Notes: generated by a model from the letters alone, not told the origin. A stretch of 64,000 bases of DNA from Granulicella paludicola (GCF_025685545.1 NZ_JAGSYC010000021.1:310001-374000), one strand, 5' to 3'. Shown: positions 46,268 to 55,277, counted from the first letter of the stretch. Numbers and translations are program-made.

Positions 46268-49200
46268 ATGATGCATTGGAAGTCAGAAGACAGAGAGTAC
46301 AGAGTCGAGTTTTCTCCCAGCTTGAAAAGCTTTACGAAAGACAGCGGGTCAACTAGGGCCGCCGCTTTGCAATTAGGCTTGGAGACATGTTGCGGGGGCT
46401 GCGAGGCATACCAACGGCAATCGAGGCTGCGATGCTTAGCGCGCAGAAGAGTCAATATTCTCTTCGTACTCCTCGGCACTCTCCTCCTGACTCTCGCTCC
46501 ACGCGCTTCCGCGCAGGGAACGACATCCGTGTTGGGGGGCAAGGTCTTTGATAGCGCTGGCGGAGCGATTCCAGAAGCTTCCGTGACCGTCATTTCCGAC
46601 GAAACGAGTCTTCAAACAACCGCGAAGACGAACGCAACAGGTGACTGGCAAGTAGATGCATTGGTTGCGGGCCATTATCACTTTACCGTTCAAGCGCCCG
46701 GCTTTCAGACCTTGCAGCACTCTTCCATCGAGCTGCAGATCTCCGATCAGAAGTTCGTGGACGTGACCTTATCCGTCGGACGCACTACCGATACGGTCAC
46801 AGTTGTGTCCGAAACGCCTTTGATCGATACGACGGCGGCGGTCTCCGGAACCACTCTGAGCAACAAGGATTTTGAGGAGCTTCCCTCGGAGTCGGGCTCC
46901 CCCATGGACTTTGTTCGATTGGCGCCCGGAGTCTTCCTTGCTCCCGCCAGCGGCGGCGCCGCCTTGCTTTGGTCCACCAATTCGCTGTCCGCGATTGTTA
47001 CCAATGGCGCAGGCTCCGGAAACAACGCCATGAATTACATGATCGACGGTGGCACGAACACGATCGTTTCCAACGGTCAAATTGCGTTCATTCCTCCGAC
47101 TGACGCCGTGGGGGAGATGCGGGTATTGACCAACGCGTACGACGCAGGGATTGAGCGCACAGCCGCTGGCACCGTGAACATGACGATTAAGAACGGTGGA
47201 AAGAACTTTCATGGTTCTTTGTACGAGAGGGACATTAACAACTTCCTCAACGCGAACTACTACCAGAACAACATTTCGGGAGTTCACACCCCGACGGTGC
47301 ATCTGAACGAGTGGGGAGGGAGCGCTGGCGGCCCAATATGGCTTCCTAAATTATGGGATGGCAGAAAGAAGGGCTCGTTCTTCTTTTTTAGCTATGACGG
47401 CGTTCACAACACTTCCCCTGCGGCTACAGGTTTCCTTAGTTTGCCCACTCAGGACGAGCGGAACGGTAATTTCAGCAACTCGTATACAACGAATACAACG
47501 AATGGCGTAACGACGCGCTACCCCGTCGTCATCTACGATCCGGCCACTGCAACATCCACAGGTGCCAGGACAGCGTTCCAAAACGCGACCATTAACCCTG
47601 CACGATTCAGTGCCATCGCTGCGGCCATTACCGCCTTGGTGCCGCTACCCAACAAAGCAAGCGATGGCTCCAGCACCGACTCGAATGATTACGCCATCAA
47701 CGAACCGAAGATCGACAAGTTTTCGAGCTATATTGGCCGCGTCGACCAAACGTGGAACAACAACCATCACAGTTACATGGAGTACCGCTTCAACCACCTA
47801 AGCGAATTAGCAAATGACCCCTTCGGCCCAAACGACATTCTGACAGGGTCTTATCTCATTCGGCATAATTACGGCGCAACCATAAACCATGCGTGGGTGT
47901 TGAATCCGAAACTTCTCGCCACCTTGGTGGGAAATGCTTCGATTTATACGACATCTACCTATTCGCCAGCAAACGCCGGTGGCGTAAGCGCGTCCTCCTA
48001 CGGGTTTTCGCAACAGTTCGAATCAGAGCAGATTGGATCGGGACTGCCCGCGATCACAGGCCTCTTCACCACGCTTGGCGACAACGGCGGCCCCTCTTAC
48101 GAAAACGACTACAACTATGAGGGTCGCGCCTCCGTGCAACAGATCTATAAAAACCACACTCTGCATTACGGAGTTGGCTATCTCTCGCAGCAGGAGGCCA
48201 CAGGGTCGCAGGCGGGTGCGCCAGGCACATACAATTTCAGTAATATCTGGACGACAGCGAATCCGAATACAACTCCGGGCGTAGGTGTGGGATCAGCGTA
48301 TGCGTCCTTCCTTCTTGGGCTACCTTCAAGCGGGTCGATGACGAGCAATGCCAGTGGTTACTATTCGCAACCGTACATCGGAAGCTATGTCCAGGATGAG
48401 TGGCGCGTACATCCGCGGTTGACGCTCAGCTTCGGTTTGCGATGGGACTATCAATTCCCGATGACAGAAAGACACGATAGGTATTGGACGCGGTTTGATC
48501 CGAACTACAATTTGTCAACCATCACAAACTACTCGCAACCAAAGTATGGAGCGGAGATTACCGGCACCTCGACCAACCTCGGGACGCAGTTACTGCAACA
48601 GCAGCGATCCGACCCATCAAGTTTCGTCGCACGGGGTGCCATTCTGTACGCCGGCACAAACGGCGTGAGCCGATCCATGACAGATCCACAGTACAAGTAC
48701 TTTCAGCCGAGGGTCGGCGTTGCCTATCAGCTGCAGCCAAACCTTGTGTTCCGTGCGGGATTTGGTCGGTTCGTGCAATCGAACTACGTTGCAAATCACG
48801 CCAACCAGCAGGGATATTCATCTACAACCACATTCGTCACGACAACGAATAATTACATCTCTCCGTCTTCGACACTCGATAATCCGTATCCCAGTGGTCT
48901 GGTTGCTGACACCGGAAACTCTCTCGGCGTGTATACGAGCCCTGGTTCGGTCTCAAGCTTCTATACGTCGGACATCAAGCGTCAGTACACCGATGACTAC
49001 AGCGCGCATGTCCAATATCAACTGAAGGACTACCTCTTTGAAGTTGGAGGAGTCTATGAATACACTTACGGTCTGGTGGTCGGATATCACATCAACAACC
49101 CAGCCGTGGGTCCATACCATGCGGCCTATGATCCGAAGTTCGACGCGACCGGTCGCCCTGTCGACACACTCCCAGGCGATACACAAGTCACCAATCCCTT

Positions 49201-50146
49201 CAAAGGATCGCCATACATCACAAACACACTCGAGACCAGTTCGACCGTCTCTGCCTACACACTTCTCCGACCGAACCCTCTGCTCGGGGATCTCGTTGAG
49301 AATTTCTATAATGGTTCGAGCCAGCACTACGCCCTGCAAAGTAAAGCTCAAAGACGTATGAGGAATGGCTTTGCTGTGACCACGAGTTTTAGCTGGGGCA
49401 AGCAGATGGACACTACTGGCTTCGTCACCAACTCTGTCATCGCACAAACGTTGCTGAGACAGCTAAGTTCGAACGATCGTCGCTTCCAACTCGCTGCCGC
49501 GCCTACATACACTCTTCCTTTTGGACGCGGCAAACTTATCGGCAGGGATGTGAGTCGGCTGGTAGATGCGTTCATCGGCGGTTGGGAAGTGAGCGGGACC
49601 TACACGTTTTACTCGGGCACGCCTCTCACATTGCCGACGAACTCTGGCTTCTTCGAAGGAGGAGATCCCGGACTCGGAAGCGCGAAGACAGGCAAAAAAT
49701 GGTTCGATACTTCCAAGTTCGCTTCCTACCCAACGGTGAACACGCCAGCTGCCACTGTACAAAATCCGAATGTCTATCCTGCCTGGACGGGTATCTCCAG
49801 TCTCCCGGGATATAACTGGGTTCCTACCTCTTCCACTGATGCGACAAAGAACGGTGTGTACCACGACTTCGTCACCCGATCGACGAACTATGCCACTCAG
49901 TTTGGTGACGTTCGGAACCCATACACCAACACCTGGAACCTCGGGGTTCGTAAGGGTTTCCAATTGGAGCACGGGGTCGGAGTGCAATTGAGGATCGATG
50001 CCTTCAACGCACTCAACCATCCTCAGTTTGGAAATATTGGTGTGACCAACACCAGTACGTTCTTCGGATACCTAAATGGCTCCAACACGCTCTCTCAGGT
50101 CAACGACCCACGCAACGTGCAACTTTCTGGAAGGATTACTTTCTAG
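46268..50146 (+). CDS. TonB-dependent receptor, Oar-like with CarboxypepD_reg domain
   Basis: A 1292-residue outer-membrane receptor. ATG 46268 follows CCAGGAG; a frame to 46208 is also open. The N-terminus is odd: about 60 residues precede a typical signal helix, ILFVLLGTLLLTLAPRASAQ, so the real start may lie closer. Then come a carboxypeptidase-regulatory-like domain (SVLGGKVFDSAGGAIPEASV), a plug domain with INNFLNANYYQNN nearby, and a large beta-barrel with the terminal VQLSGRITF ending in Phe. These receptors in Acidobacteriota take up or bind complex ligands, often plant polymers or siderophores; the ligand is unknown. Terminator at 50199. Confidence 0.9.
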   Translation: MMHWKSEDREYRVEFSPSLKSFTKDSGSTRAAALQLGLETCCGGCEAYQRQSRLRCLARRRVNILFVLLGTLLLTLAPRASAQGTTSVLGGKVFDSAGGAIPEASVTVISDETSLQTTAKTNATGDWQVDALVAGHYHFTVQAPGFQTLQHSSIELQISDQKFVDVTLSVGRTTDTVTVVSETPLIDTTAAVSGTTLSNKDFEELPSESGSPMDFVRLAPGVFLAPASGGAALLWSTNSLSAIVTNGAGSGNNAMNYMIDGGTNTIVSNGQIAFIPPTDAVGEMRVLTNAYDAGIERTAAGTVNMTIKNGGKNFHGSLYERDINNFLNANYYQNNISGVHTPTVHLNEWGGSAGGPIWLPKLWDGRKKGSFFFFSYDGVHNTSPAATGFLSLPTQDERNGNFSNSYTTNTTNGVTTRYPVVIYDPATATSTGARTAFQNATINPARFSAIAAAITALVPLPNKASDGSSTDSNDYAINEPKIDKFSSYIGRVDQTWNNNHHSYMEYRFNHLSELANDPFGPNDILTGSYLIRHNYGATINHAWVLNPKLLATLVGNASIYTTSTYSPANAGGVSASSYGFSQQFESEQIGSGLPAITGLFTTLGDNGGPSYENDYNYEGRASVQQIYKNHTLHYGVGYLSQQEATGSQAGAPGTYNFSNIWTTANPNTTPGVGVGSAYASFLLGLPSSGSMTSNASGYYSQPYIGSYVQDEWRVHPRLTLSFGLRWDYQFPMTERHDRYWTRFDPNYNLSTITNYSQPKYGAEITGTSTNLGTQLLQQQRSDPSSFVARGAILYAGTNGVSRSMTDPQYKYFQPRVGVAYQLQPNLVFRAGFGRFVQSNYVANHANQQGYSSTTTFVTTTNNYISPSSTLDNPYPSGLVADTGNSLGVYTSPGSVSSFYTSDIKRQYTDDYSAHVQYQLKDYLFEVGGVYEYTYGLVVGYHINNPAVGPYHAAYDPKFDATGRPVDTLPGDTQVTNPFKGSPYITNTLETSSTVSAYTLLRPNPLLGDLVENFYNGSSQHYALQSKAQRRMRNGFAVTTSFSWGKQMDTTGFVTNSVIAQTLLRQLSSNDRRFQLAAAPTYTLPFGRGKLIGRDVSRLVDAFIGGWEVSGTYTFYSGTPLTLPTNSGFFEGGDPGLGSAKTGKKWFDTSKFASYPTVNTPAATVQNPNVYPAWTGISSLPGYNWVPTSSTDATKNGVYHDFVTRSTNYATQFGDVRNPYTNTWNLGVRKGFQLEHGVGVQLRIDAFNALNHPQFGNIGVTNTSTFFGYLNGSNTLSQVNDPRNVQLSGRITF

Positions 50147-50198
50147 TTTTGATAAACACGCAGCAGAATTCGCACAAGAGATGGGACAAAAACAACGA

Positions 50199-50219
50199 CG
50201 CCTCTCAATTCGAGAGGCG
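50199..50219 (+). terminator. Terminator of the TonB receptor gene
   Basis: CGCCTCTC pairs with GAGAGGCG around an AATTC loop and is followed by CTTTCCC, 53 bases after the receptor stop. It marks the end of backbone DNA before the island. Confidence 0.8.
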
Positions 50220-50259
50220 CTTTCCCATATATTTCACGCACTAGATGAAACTTAACTTG

Positions 50260-50317
50260 TGGTGCCGGGAGAGGGAATCGAACCCCCATGGAGTTGCCTC
50301 CGGCGGATTTTGAGTCC
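50260..50317 (-). other. Attachment-site remnant: 3' half of tRNA-Leu(CAA)
   Basis: On the minus strand this reads as the 3' half of a leucine tRNA: GGACTCAAAATCC (part of the anticodon arm, anticodon CAA), the long variable arm with GGAG/CTCC stem, the T-arm GGGGGTTCGATTCCCTC, and the acceptor end TCCCGGCACCA. No 5' half (D-arm, acceptor) lies upstream; similarity stops inside the anticodon stem, where tyrosine recombinases often cut. It is therefore not a working tRNA but the displaced end left when an element entered the gene. The plus-strand reading of this stretch (VPGEGIEPPW) is an antisense artefact. Confidence 0.85.
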
Positions 50318-50419
50318 TTATCTGTTGCAAATAATAGACTTACGGCTCTACTACTTGCAACAACTTACAGGGTGTGACGGTAAGGTTCCATGCGGTCCTG
50401 TGAGGGGCTATTTTGGCAG

Positions 50420-50483
50420 TTTGGACATAGTGTTGGGCATAGTCAGCCGCAACGGATTCCCGGCGGACTTGCCTATGTCCAAA
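50420..50483. repeat. Iterated GGACAT-type sites near the attachment remnant
   Basis: TTTGGACATAG (50420-50430) and CTATGTCCAAA (50473-50483) are a perfect inverted repeat; TTGGGCATAG lies between them as a direct near-copy and ATTGGACATC occurs at about 50612-50621. Such clusters resemble arm-type recombinase sites. Nothing coding is supported from 50317 to 50621. Confidence 0.5.
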
Positions 50484-50621
50484 ACATCCGCCAATGCAAG
50501 ACTTCGCTGTTTCGCTCCTCAGACGCCACCGGATACGCTCCATTGGTGGCCAATTTTCCCGATGACCAGCAGCGGAAAGAGCCCCGGGAGGCCAACCTCT
50601 CTTCTCTTAAAATTGGACATC

Positions 50622-51395
50622 ATGTTGAATGCTGATCTCATACCAGGTCAAGAATACGCGTTTCGCGAGAAGCGAATCCTGGGCAGTCCGCTGCACCGCG
50701 TCAAGCTCTTGGAACACGTTCGGGGACGTAAATGGCGAGCCAAATGGATCAAGCCCCATCCCAATCTTATCGACTATCTTTCCACCGAACAGGTCATCGT
50801 GCCATGGAAAGACCAAGCAGCGTTTCTGAAGGAAGAGCGTGACCGGGAATCCATGCGGAGGCACAATTTGAAACTGGGTTTTAGTGCCTCATCACCGATC
50901 TCCGAGGCAATTGAAAGCGTGATTGACAGTGTCGGTGATGAAGTTCATTTCAACAACGGGGACCTTTCAGGTACCCGAGATCAGCTTGAGAGATTGAAGG
51001 GGCGAGCACGGCTAGAGAACCTTCAGCTCGATGAGATTTATCCCCGCTACTTGGATCGTCAAGGACGCCTGCACTTACCCTTTGAGACCGCTCTCGAACT
51101 AGCTCGGGCTTTTTGTATGACGGAGCCCGGCACCCCGCTCACAAATGTAGAGGCTACAGAACGCAATTGGTCTCTTACCGCTACTCGACCGAACGGCGAA
51201 TACATCATTCCACTGTTGAACCATCACAGGGCATCGTGGGCGCTTATACGGCAATGGTGTGGGCAGGATGCGGCTATCGCTGCTAGGGAGAATCGAATCG
51301 CAGAATTGGAAAGGCTGGTCTGGGATGCTGTATATGTACTCCAGAAAGCCGGTTTAGACGGCGAAGCAAACAAGCTTCGCCGAACTGTATCATGA
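50622..51395 (+). CDS. Unknown island protein
   Basis: A 257-residue hydrophilic protein. I recognise no domain. The N-terminal part (LIPGQEYAFREKRILGSPLH, then LLEHVRGRKWRAKWI) looks like a small beta-barrel or SH3-like nucleic-acid-binding module; the C-terminal end (ARENRIAELERLVWDAVYVL) is a helix with coiled-coil tendency. ATG 50622 is the first sensible start: the frame continues upstream to the tRNA remnant at 50259 but that part is an artefact. First gene of the island after the attachment remnant. Confidence 0.65.
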   Translation: MLNADLIPGQEYAFREKRILGSPLHRVKLLEHVRGRKWRAKWIKPHPNLIDYLSTEQVIVPWKDQAAFLKEERDRESMRRHNLKLGFSASSPISEAIESVIDSVGDEVHFNNGDLSGTRDQLERLKGRARLENLQLDEIYPRYLDRQGRLHLPFETALELARAFCMTEPGTPLTNVEATERNWSLTATRPNGEYIIPLLNHHRASWALIRQWCGQDAAIAARENRIAELERLVWDAVYVLQKAGLDGEANKLRRTVS

Positions 51396-51468
51396 GCTTT
51401 CATCAGGTCGCTTCTACGTTATTATCTCAAGCCAATTCGGAACAGCCACCTTCTCGTCGTGGATCGCA

Positions 51469-51552
51469 AATGACGAGATCGGCGTTTCCCGTCACCAATC
51501 CTGCCTACACCACTTCCGAAAGACTCAATGAGTGCATCGGCCTGTTATCGCC
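51469..51552. repeat. Island repeat, copy A
   Basis: Contains AATGACGAGATCGGCGTTTC (near-identical to 57203 onward) and CAATGAGTGCATCGGCCTG (near-identical to 53453 onward). It lies 74 bases after the stop of the unknown gene. A 70-residue frame (51392-51604) runs through it and is not supported. Confidence 0.55.
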
Positions 51553-51692
51553 ATCTCTGGGTGGTTGTCAGAACGTCGGATTCCCGCGGTTGGCACCTGC
51601 GTAGGTTCCATCAACCCCACAGGTGAGGGTCGCCGCTACAATCGTGGCTGGATCATTCCCAAAAATGGTTACGTGCAGAGAGGGACTAATCA

Positions 51693-53300
51693 GTGCCGGA
51701 AGACCGAGGGAAACGAGTATCGTTCGCGCAACAAGTTGGGGAGGAAGGTGAGACCTTCTTCGCGCATTGGGCCACGAAGCATCGGCTGACCTTGAGCAAG
51801 CCTGTTAGAGACATCGGTCTGGACTATCTCTGCCAAGTTCTGGCACCGGTCAAAGGATCGAAATCGCTCGAAGGAACCGGGTCGGTACTTGGCGCCCAAT
51901 GCAAGGCTGTGGCGAAGAGCAAGCATCCGCGAATCATCCTCGAACGGATCGACGCAGTGGATATCTTGCGCCAGAATCAGGCCACTTGCCTGTTTGGCGT
52001 GCAGCTTGATACCGGGAAAGTCTTCTTTCTGTTCCTCGATTTCTGGTTGATGGACAAGTTGAAGGCCTTTCTGGATGGAACGAACGCCACTCTGACGATC
52101 CCCTATTCAGATCTCTACACGGGAACCAAAGTGTTTCTCGAGCAGCTCGCCCCGTTTATCAATCCCTTTGTTCAAAACCGCTTGCGACTGCACCGCGAGA
52201 ACCAGCGGCTCCGAAGAGCAATTCCTGGGTCAGTGTTCTCTCTCCGCTCTTCCAATACGGAATCCATCGCACACGTTCAGGTGCCTCGCCTTACGCAGGC
52301 ATACGTTATTGACCCTGGCGCCTCCGTTTCCGCAAGGCTGCAGATATTTGAGCGCGGGTATATCGACCCGAATACCCAAGGGGTCTCTTTGCATCCAGAG
52401 ATCGAGCGGCTTCTCAGACAAACAGATAGCCGGGCTTTACTCCTGCAGGGCATCGTCGGCGCTTTCGTCACGGTACGGATTCAAGCTGGTGACCAGGAAG
52501 CGTCCGCTGAGTTCGAGGTCCGTCTCTTCGATGACGAAACATCATTCGTGCACAAGGCCGGGTTGCGTTTGACCTTCTCCGCCGCCCGGAAGGACTCGAG
52601 AGGCTACATTCATCAGTTCGAATTCAACCTCTTTGATCCTGACGAGCCATTCAGCTGGGACTCAAATGCCGTGGAGTTCTTCGCGCTTTTCAAGCCGGAC
52701 GCCAAAATCATTCTTCCTTCCGGCAGTGAATTCCCTCTCAAGATGTTTGGTCAATCGGTCGAACAATTCGGATTCGCGATCGAAACGTTCAAGAAGATCG
52801 ATGAAGGACTTGAAACCGACAGTAGCTTTGCTCTGGTCGACCTGAAAGACGAAGAGGTCGCCAATTCGCTGAATTTCTTCAATGCCTTCTTCTTCGAGAA
52901 CATAACGGCCGACCAGATGGTGCAGGCTTTCCTCTTCGGGCCCGCGGCTGATATGCGGCCCGAAGACTTAGTGACGGAGCGCGTGGATATTCGACTTCCC
53001 ATTGCTGTGAACTGGAAAAGCACAGGAGCTGTAGTGTGGATTGACGGTGAGGCGGACGCCTTTTTGTTCGACAAGAAGCTTTGTGGGTTCAGGCTCTTGC
53101 AACAGAACGGGTGGTCCGTTTTGAAGCGCGAGCGGTTCGAAAAGTCTGTTCATCCTGAGGCATGGTTCTATGAGGACTGGCCCCCGATTCCGATCGCCGC
53201 TCTCAAAGTTGGTGTCACCAACTTCACTCACGAAGGCCGTAGACTCCCCTTCGAAGCCGAAATCTCACGTCGGCCCAACCCGGATCTTGAGCAGGACTGA
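51693..53300 (+). CDS. DUF4365-like nuclease-domain protein, long form
   Basis: A 535-residue protein. The first 160 residues look like a DUF4365/PD-(D/E)XK nuclease: GEEGETFFAHWATKH gives the helix Glu, DIGLDY has Asp44, and GAQCKA has Gln69 and Lys71 of the catalytic Q-x-K. The remaining 370 residues are beta-rich and unknown to me. DUF4365 domains occur in phage-defence proteins, so a DNA- or RNA-cleaving role is likely but unproven. It starts with GTG 51693 after a weak GAGGG. Alone between two copies of the island repeat. Confidence 0.75.
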   Translation: MPEDRGKRVSFAQQVGEEGETFFAHWATKHRLTLSKPVRDIGLDYLCQVLAPVKGSKSLEGTGSVLGAQCKAVAKSKHPRIILERIDAVDILRQNQATCLFGVQLDTGKVFFLFLDFWLMDKLKAFLDGTNATLTIPYSDLYTGTKVFLEQLAPFINPFVQNRLRLHRENQRLRRAIPGSVFSLRSSNTESIAHVQVPRLTQAYVIDPGASVSARLQIFERGYIDPNTQGVSLHPEIERLLRQTDSRALLLQGIVGAFVTVRIQAGDQEASAEFEVRLFDDETSFVHKAGLRLTFSAARKDSRGYIHQFEFNLFDPDEPFSWDSNAVEFFALFKPDAKIILPSGSEFPLKMFGQSVEQFGFAIETFKKIDEGLETDSSFALVDLKDEEVANSLNFFNAFFFENITADQMVQAFLFGPAADMRPEDLVTERVDIRLPIAVNWKSTGAVVWIDGEADAFLFDKKLCGFRLLQQNGWSVLKRERFEKSVHPEAWFYEDWPPIPIAALKVGVTNFTHEGRRLPFEAEISRRPNPDLEQD

Positions 53301-53452
53301 TCGACTACGCCGACAAGCTGGCTTACCGAACCTCAGAACTGGGTCCGAGAGTAACCCTCTGTTGTGGTCTGCCTCGATTAGCTGTCCGACTCACGTCGAG
53401 GGTTTACCGAATTCACGATGGCTAGTTCCTATATTGGGATGCGATCCGTCTT

Positions 53453-53491
53453 CAATGAGCGCATTGGCCTGTTCTCGCCAACTGAGAACGC
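53453..53491. repeat. Island repeat, copy B
   Basis: CAATGAGCGCATTGGCCTG matches copy A at 51526 with few changes, and TCGCCAACTGAGAACGC matches copy C at about 57250. It lies 153 bases after the nuclease gene. No gene is supported in 53301-53602. Confidence 0.55.
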
Positions 53492-53571
53492 CTCGCGGAT
53501 TGCTTCCGAGAAGCCGACTGAACCAGTACCAATCGTTCACCATGCGGTCTCCAGACCCTGCCGTTATTGAC

Positions 53572-53581
53572 TGTCTAGACA
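53572..53581. promoter_or_regulatory. TetR operator and promoter, copy 1
   Basis: TGTCTAGACA is a perfect palindrome inside a likely promoter: TTGACT (-35, 53567-53572), an 18-base spacer, TACATT (-10, about 53591-53596). The ATG follows six bases later with no Shine-Dalgarno, so the TetR message is probably leaderless. The same core recurs at 54189. Confidence 0.65.
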
Positions 53582-53602
53582 CTTACGTAGTACATTCCAT
53601 TT

Positions 53603-54169
53603 ATGCCGAGGCCTCGCAGTGACGACAAGCGGAACCGAATTCTCGATGCGGCAACGCGCGTCATTGTCACCCAGGGACTTAGCGCACCCACGATGGGCAT
53701 AGCTAAAGAAGCTGGCATTGCGAACGGCTCCCTTTTTACCTATTTCGAAACCAAGTCGGAGCTTTTCAATCAGCTGTACCTTGAGCTGAAGCAGGAGATG
53801 GCATCAGTGGCCATGAAGGACTTCCCGACAGAAGCTGATCTTCAAGATCAGTTCTTCCACATCTGGCGAAATTGGGGTACTTGGGCGCTTCACTCTCCTG
53901 AGAAAAGGAAAGCACTCGCCCAACTTACCGTGTCGGACGAAATTACGTCAGAGACCCGGATCGCAGGGCACAGGCTGATGTCTGCCATAGGTGAACTGCT
54001 GGAACGCGTCCGCAGCGCCGGGCCCATGCGTAAGGTCCCCATGAGCTTTGTTATCACGCTCATGAACTCGGTTGCGGACGCAACGATGGATCAAATGATT
54101 CAAGATCCGAAGCATGCAAAAAACCACTGCAAAAACGGGGTGGAAGCTTTATGGAGAATGCTCGCTTAA
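53603..54169 (+). CDS. TetR-family regulator
   Basis: A 188-residue repressor. The helix-turn-helix lies at about residues 28-50 (MGIAKEAGIANGSLFTYFET). The C-terminal ligand domain is typical, no metal site seen. It probably controls itself and the following SDR gene, since both upstream regions carry a CTGTCnAGACA-type palindrome. Likely leaderless start at ATG 53603. No known drug or lipid ligand can be named from sequence. Confidence 0.9.
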   Translation: MPRPRSDDKRNRILDAATRVIVTQGLSAPTMGIAKEAGIANGSLFTYFETKSELFNQLYLELKQEMASVAMKDFPTEADLQDQFFHIWRNWGTWALHSPEKRKALAQLTVSDEITSETRIAGHRLMSAIGELLERVRSAGPMRKVPMSFVITLMNSVADATMDQMIQDPKHAKNHCKNGVEALWRMLA

Positions 54170-54188
54170 CCGTTGCGTTTGTACATGA

Positions 54189-54200
54189 CTGTCCAGACAG
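54189..54200. promoter_or_regulatory. TetR operator, copy 2
   Basis: CTGTCCAGACAG lies 61 bases before the SDR ATG and 20 bases after the TetR stop. It shares TGACTGTCNAGACA with copy 1 at 53569-53582, so the SDR gene is the likely second target of this TetR protein. Confidence 0.65.
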
Positions 54201-54260
54201 ATTACTAAAATTTAGCAACTTCACGAACGATAGACACCATGTAGCGACTGGAGGGATTCC

Positions 54261-55049
54261 ATGAAAATGTCCAAGAATACGGTATTGATCACCGGTGGCA
54301 CCAGCGGCATCGGTCACGCTCTCGCTGCCCTCTTCCTCAAGCGTGGGAATACAGTTCTCATCACTGGAAGGACAGAAGAGAATTTGGCTATAGCTCGCCA
54401 GTCACTGCCTGGCGTTCACACTTATCGCAGCGATGTGAGTAATCCCGCAGCGATCAGGCAGCTCTATGCGGACGTGGCCCACGCGTTCCCAGATATCAAT
54501 ATCCTCATCAATAACGCAGGGATTGGTTTGAAGCGTAACTTGAACGACCCGACAGTCCCGCTTGAGGATCTGAACAGAGAAATCGAGACGAACCTGACAG
54601 GTCCCATTCAGATGATTCAGCAGTTCCTGCCCCTGCTGAAACGCCAGCAAACTGCTGCGATCGTGAACGTCAGTTCGGGACTCGCGTTTGTTCCCTTGGC
54701 GGTGAAGCCGATCTACTGCGCAACCAAGTCGGCCATGCACTCGTACACGCAGTCTCTTCGTGTGCAGTTGAAACACTCGTCGGTCAAGGTCATTGAGCTT
54801 GCGCCACCGGCGGTGAAGACCAACTTCAACAAAGGGCAGGAGGAATTGAATTCATCCTCAGCCATGGACGTGAACAAATTCGCCCAGGAGTCGATGCGCG
54901 GCTTGGAGAAAGGGAGGCAAGAGATACTCCCGGGGTTAAGCCGCATGGCGCGCCTGATAGGGCGCTTGGCCCCTCACGCAGTCTTTATGAAGGCTGAAGC
55001 CGAGCAAATGGTAGGGGAAGGAGAAAGGCTCTCATCAAGCACGCGTTAG
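54261..55049 (+). CDS. Short-chain dehydrogenase (DltE-like), TetR-controlled
   Basis: A 262-residue classical SDR. NAD(P) site TGGTSGIGHALA (residues 11-22), NNAGIG motif, catalytic Ser in VNVSSGLAF and Tyr-x3-Lys in IYCATKSAMHSY. The closest pattern is the DltE/YdfG-like group. GGAGGG precedes ATG 54261. The TetR operator upstream suggests induction by the substrate or product. Substrate unknown. Confidence 0.9.
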   Translation: MKMSKNTVLITGGTSGIGHALAALFLKRGNTVLITGRTEENLAIARQSLPGVHTYRSDVSNPAAIRQLYADVAHAFPDINILINNAGIGLKRNLNDPTVPLEDLNREIETNLTGPIQMIQQFLPLLKRQQTAAIVNVSSGLAFVPLAVKPIYCATKSAMHSYTQSLRVQLKHSSVKVIELAPPAVKTNFNKGQEELNSSSAMDVNKFAQESMRGLEKGRQEILPGLSRMARLIGRLAPHAVFMKAEAEQMVGEGERLSSSTR

Positions 55050-55153
55050 TACGCCGCAGACGATTCGTACTGACAAACGCCCCTCTCGTCAGCCGGTGAT
55101 CTCGATGAATGCATAATCGCCGAATCACGCTTCGAGGCGGAGTCGGCCTGGAA

Positions 55154-55176
55154 ATGCGCGTTGGCCTGATGTCACC
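55154..55176. repeat. Island repeat, copy D (diverged)
   Basis: ATGCGCGTTGGCCTGATGTC resembles copy B (ATGAGCGCATTGGCCTGTTC) with gaps and changes. It lies about 105 bases after the SDR stop. The other parts of 55050-55277 show nothing coding. Confidence 0.35.
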
Positions 55177-55277
55177 AGTCCACATCTGGTTCTGCAAATC
55201 CAAGCTGACTTCCCGCTATCAATGAACTTGATCCGGCCTTCATGTACATTCTCCCGTGCCGCAGCGCTGCGAGGACG

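Noticed and set aside
50259-50621. N-terminal extension VPGEGIEPPWSC of the 50622 gene
   Set aside because: It is an antisense reading of the tRNA-Leu remnant, a well-known artefact; no ribosome site supports it.
51392-51604. 70-codon frame overlapping the stop of the 50622 gene by ATGA
   Set aside because: It runs through island repeat copy A, has no Shine-Dalgarno of its own and a composition unlike a folded protein.
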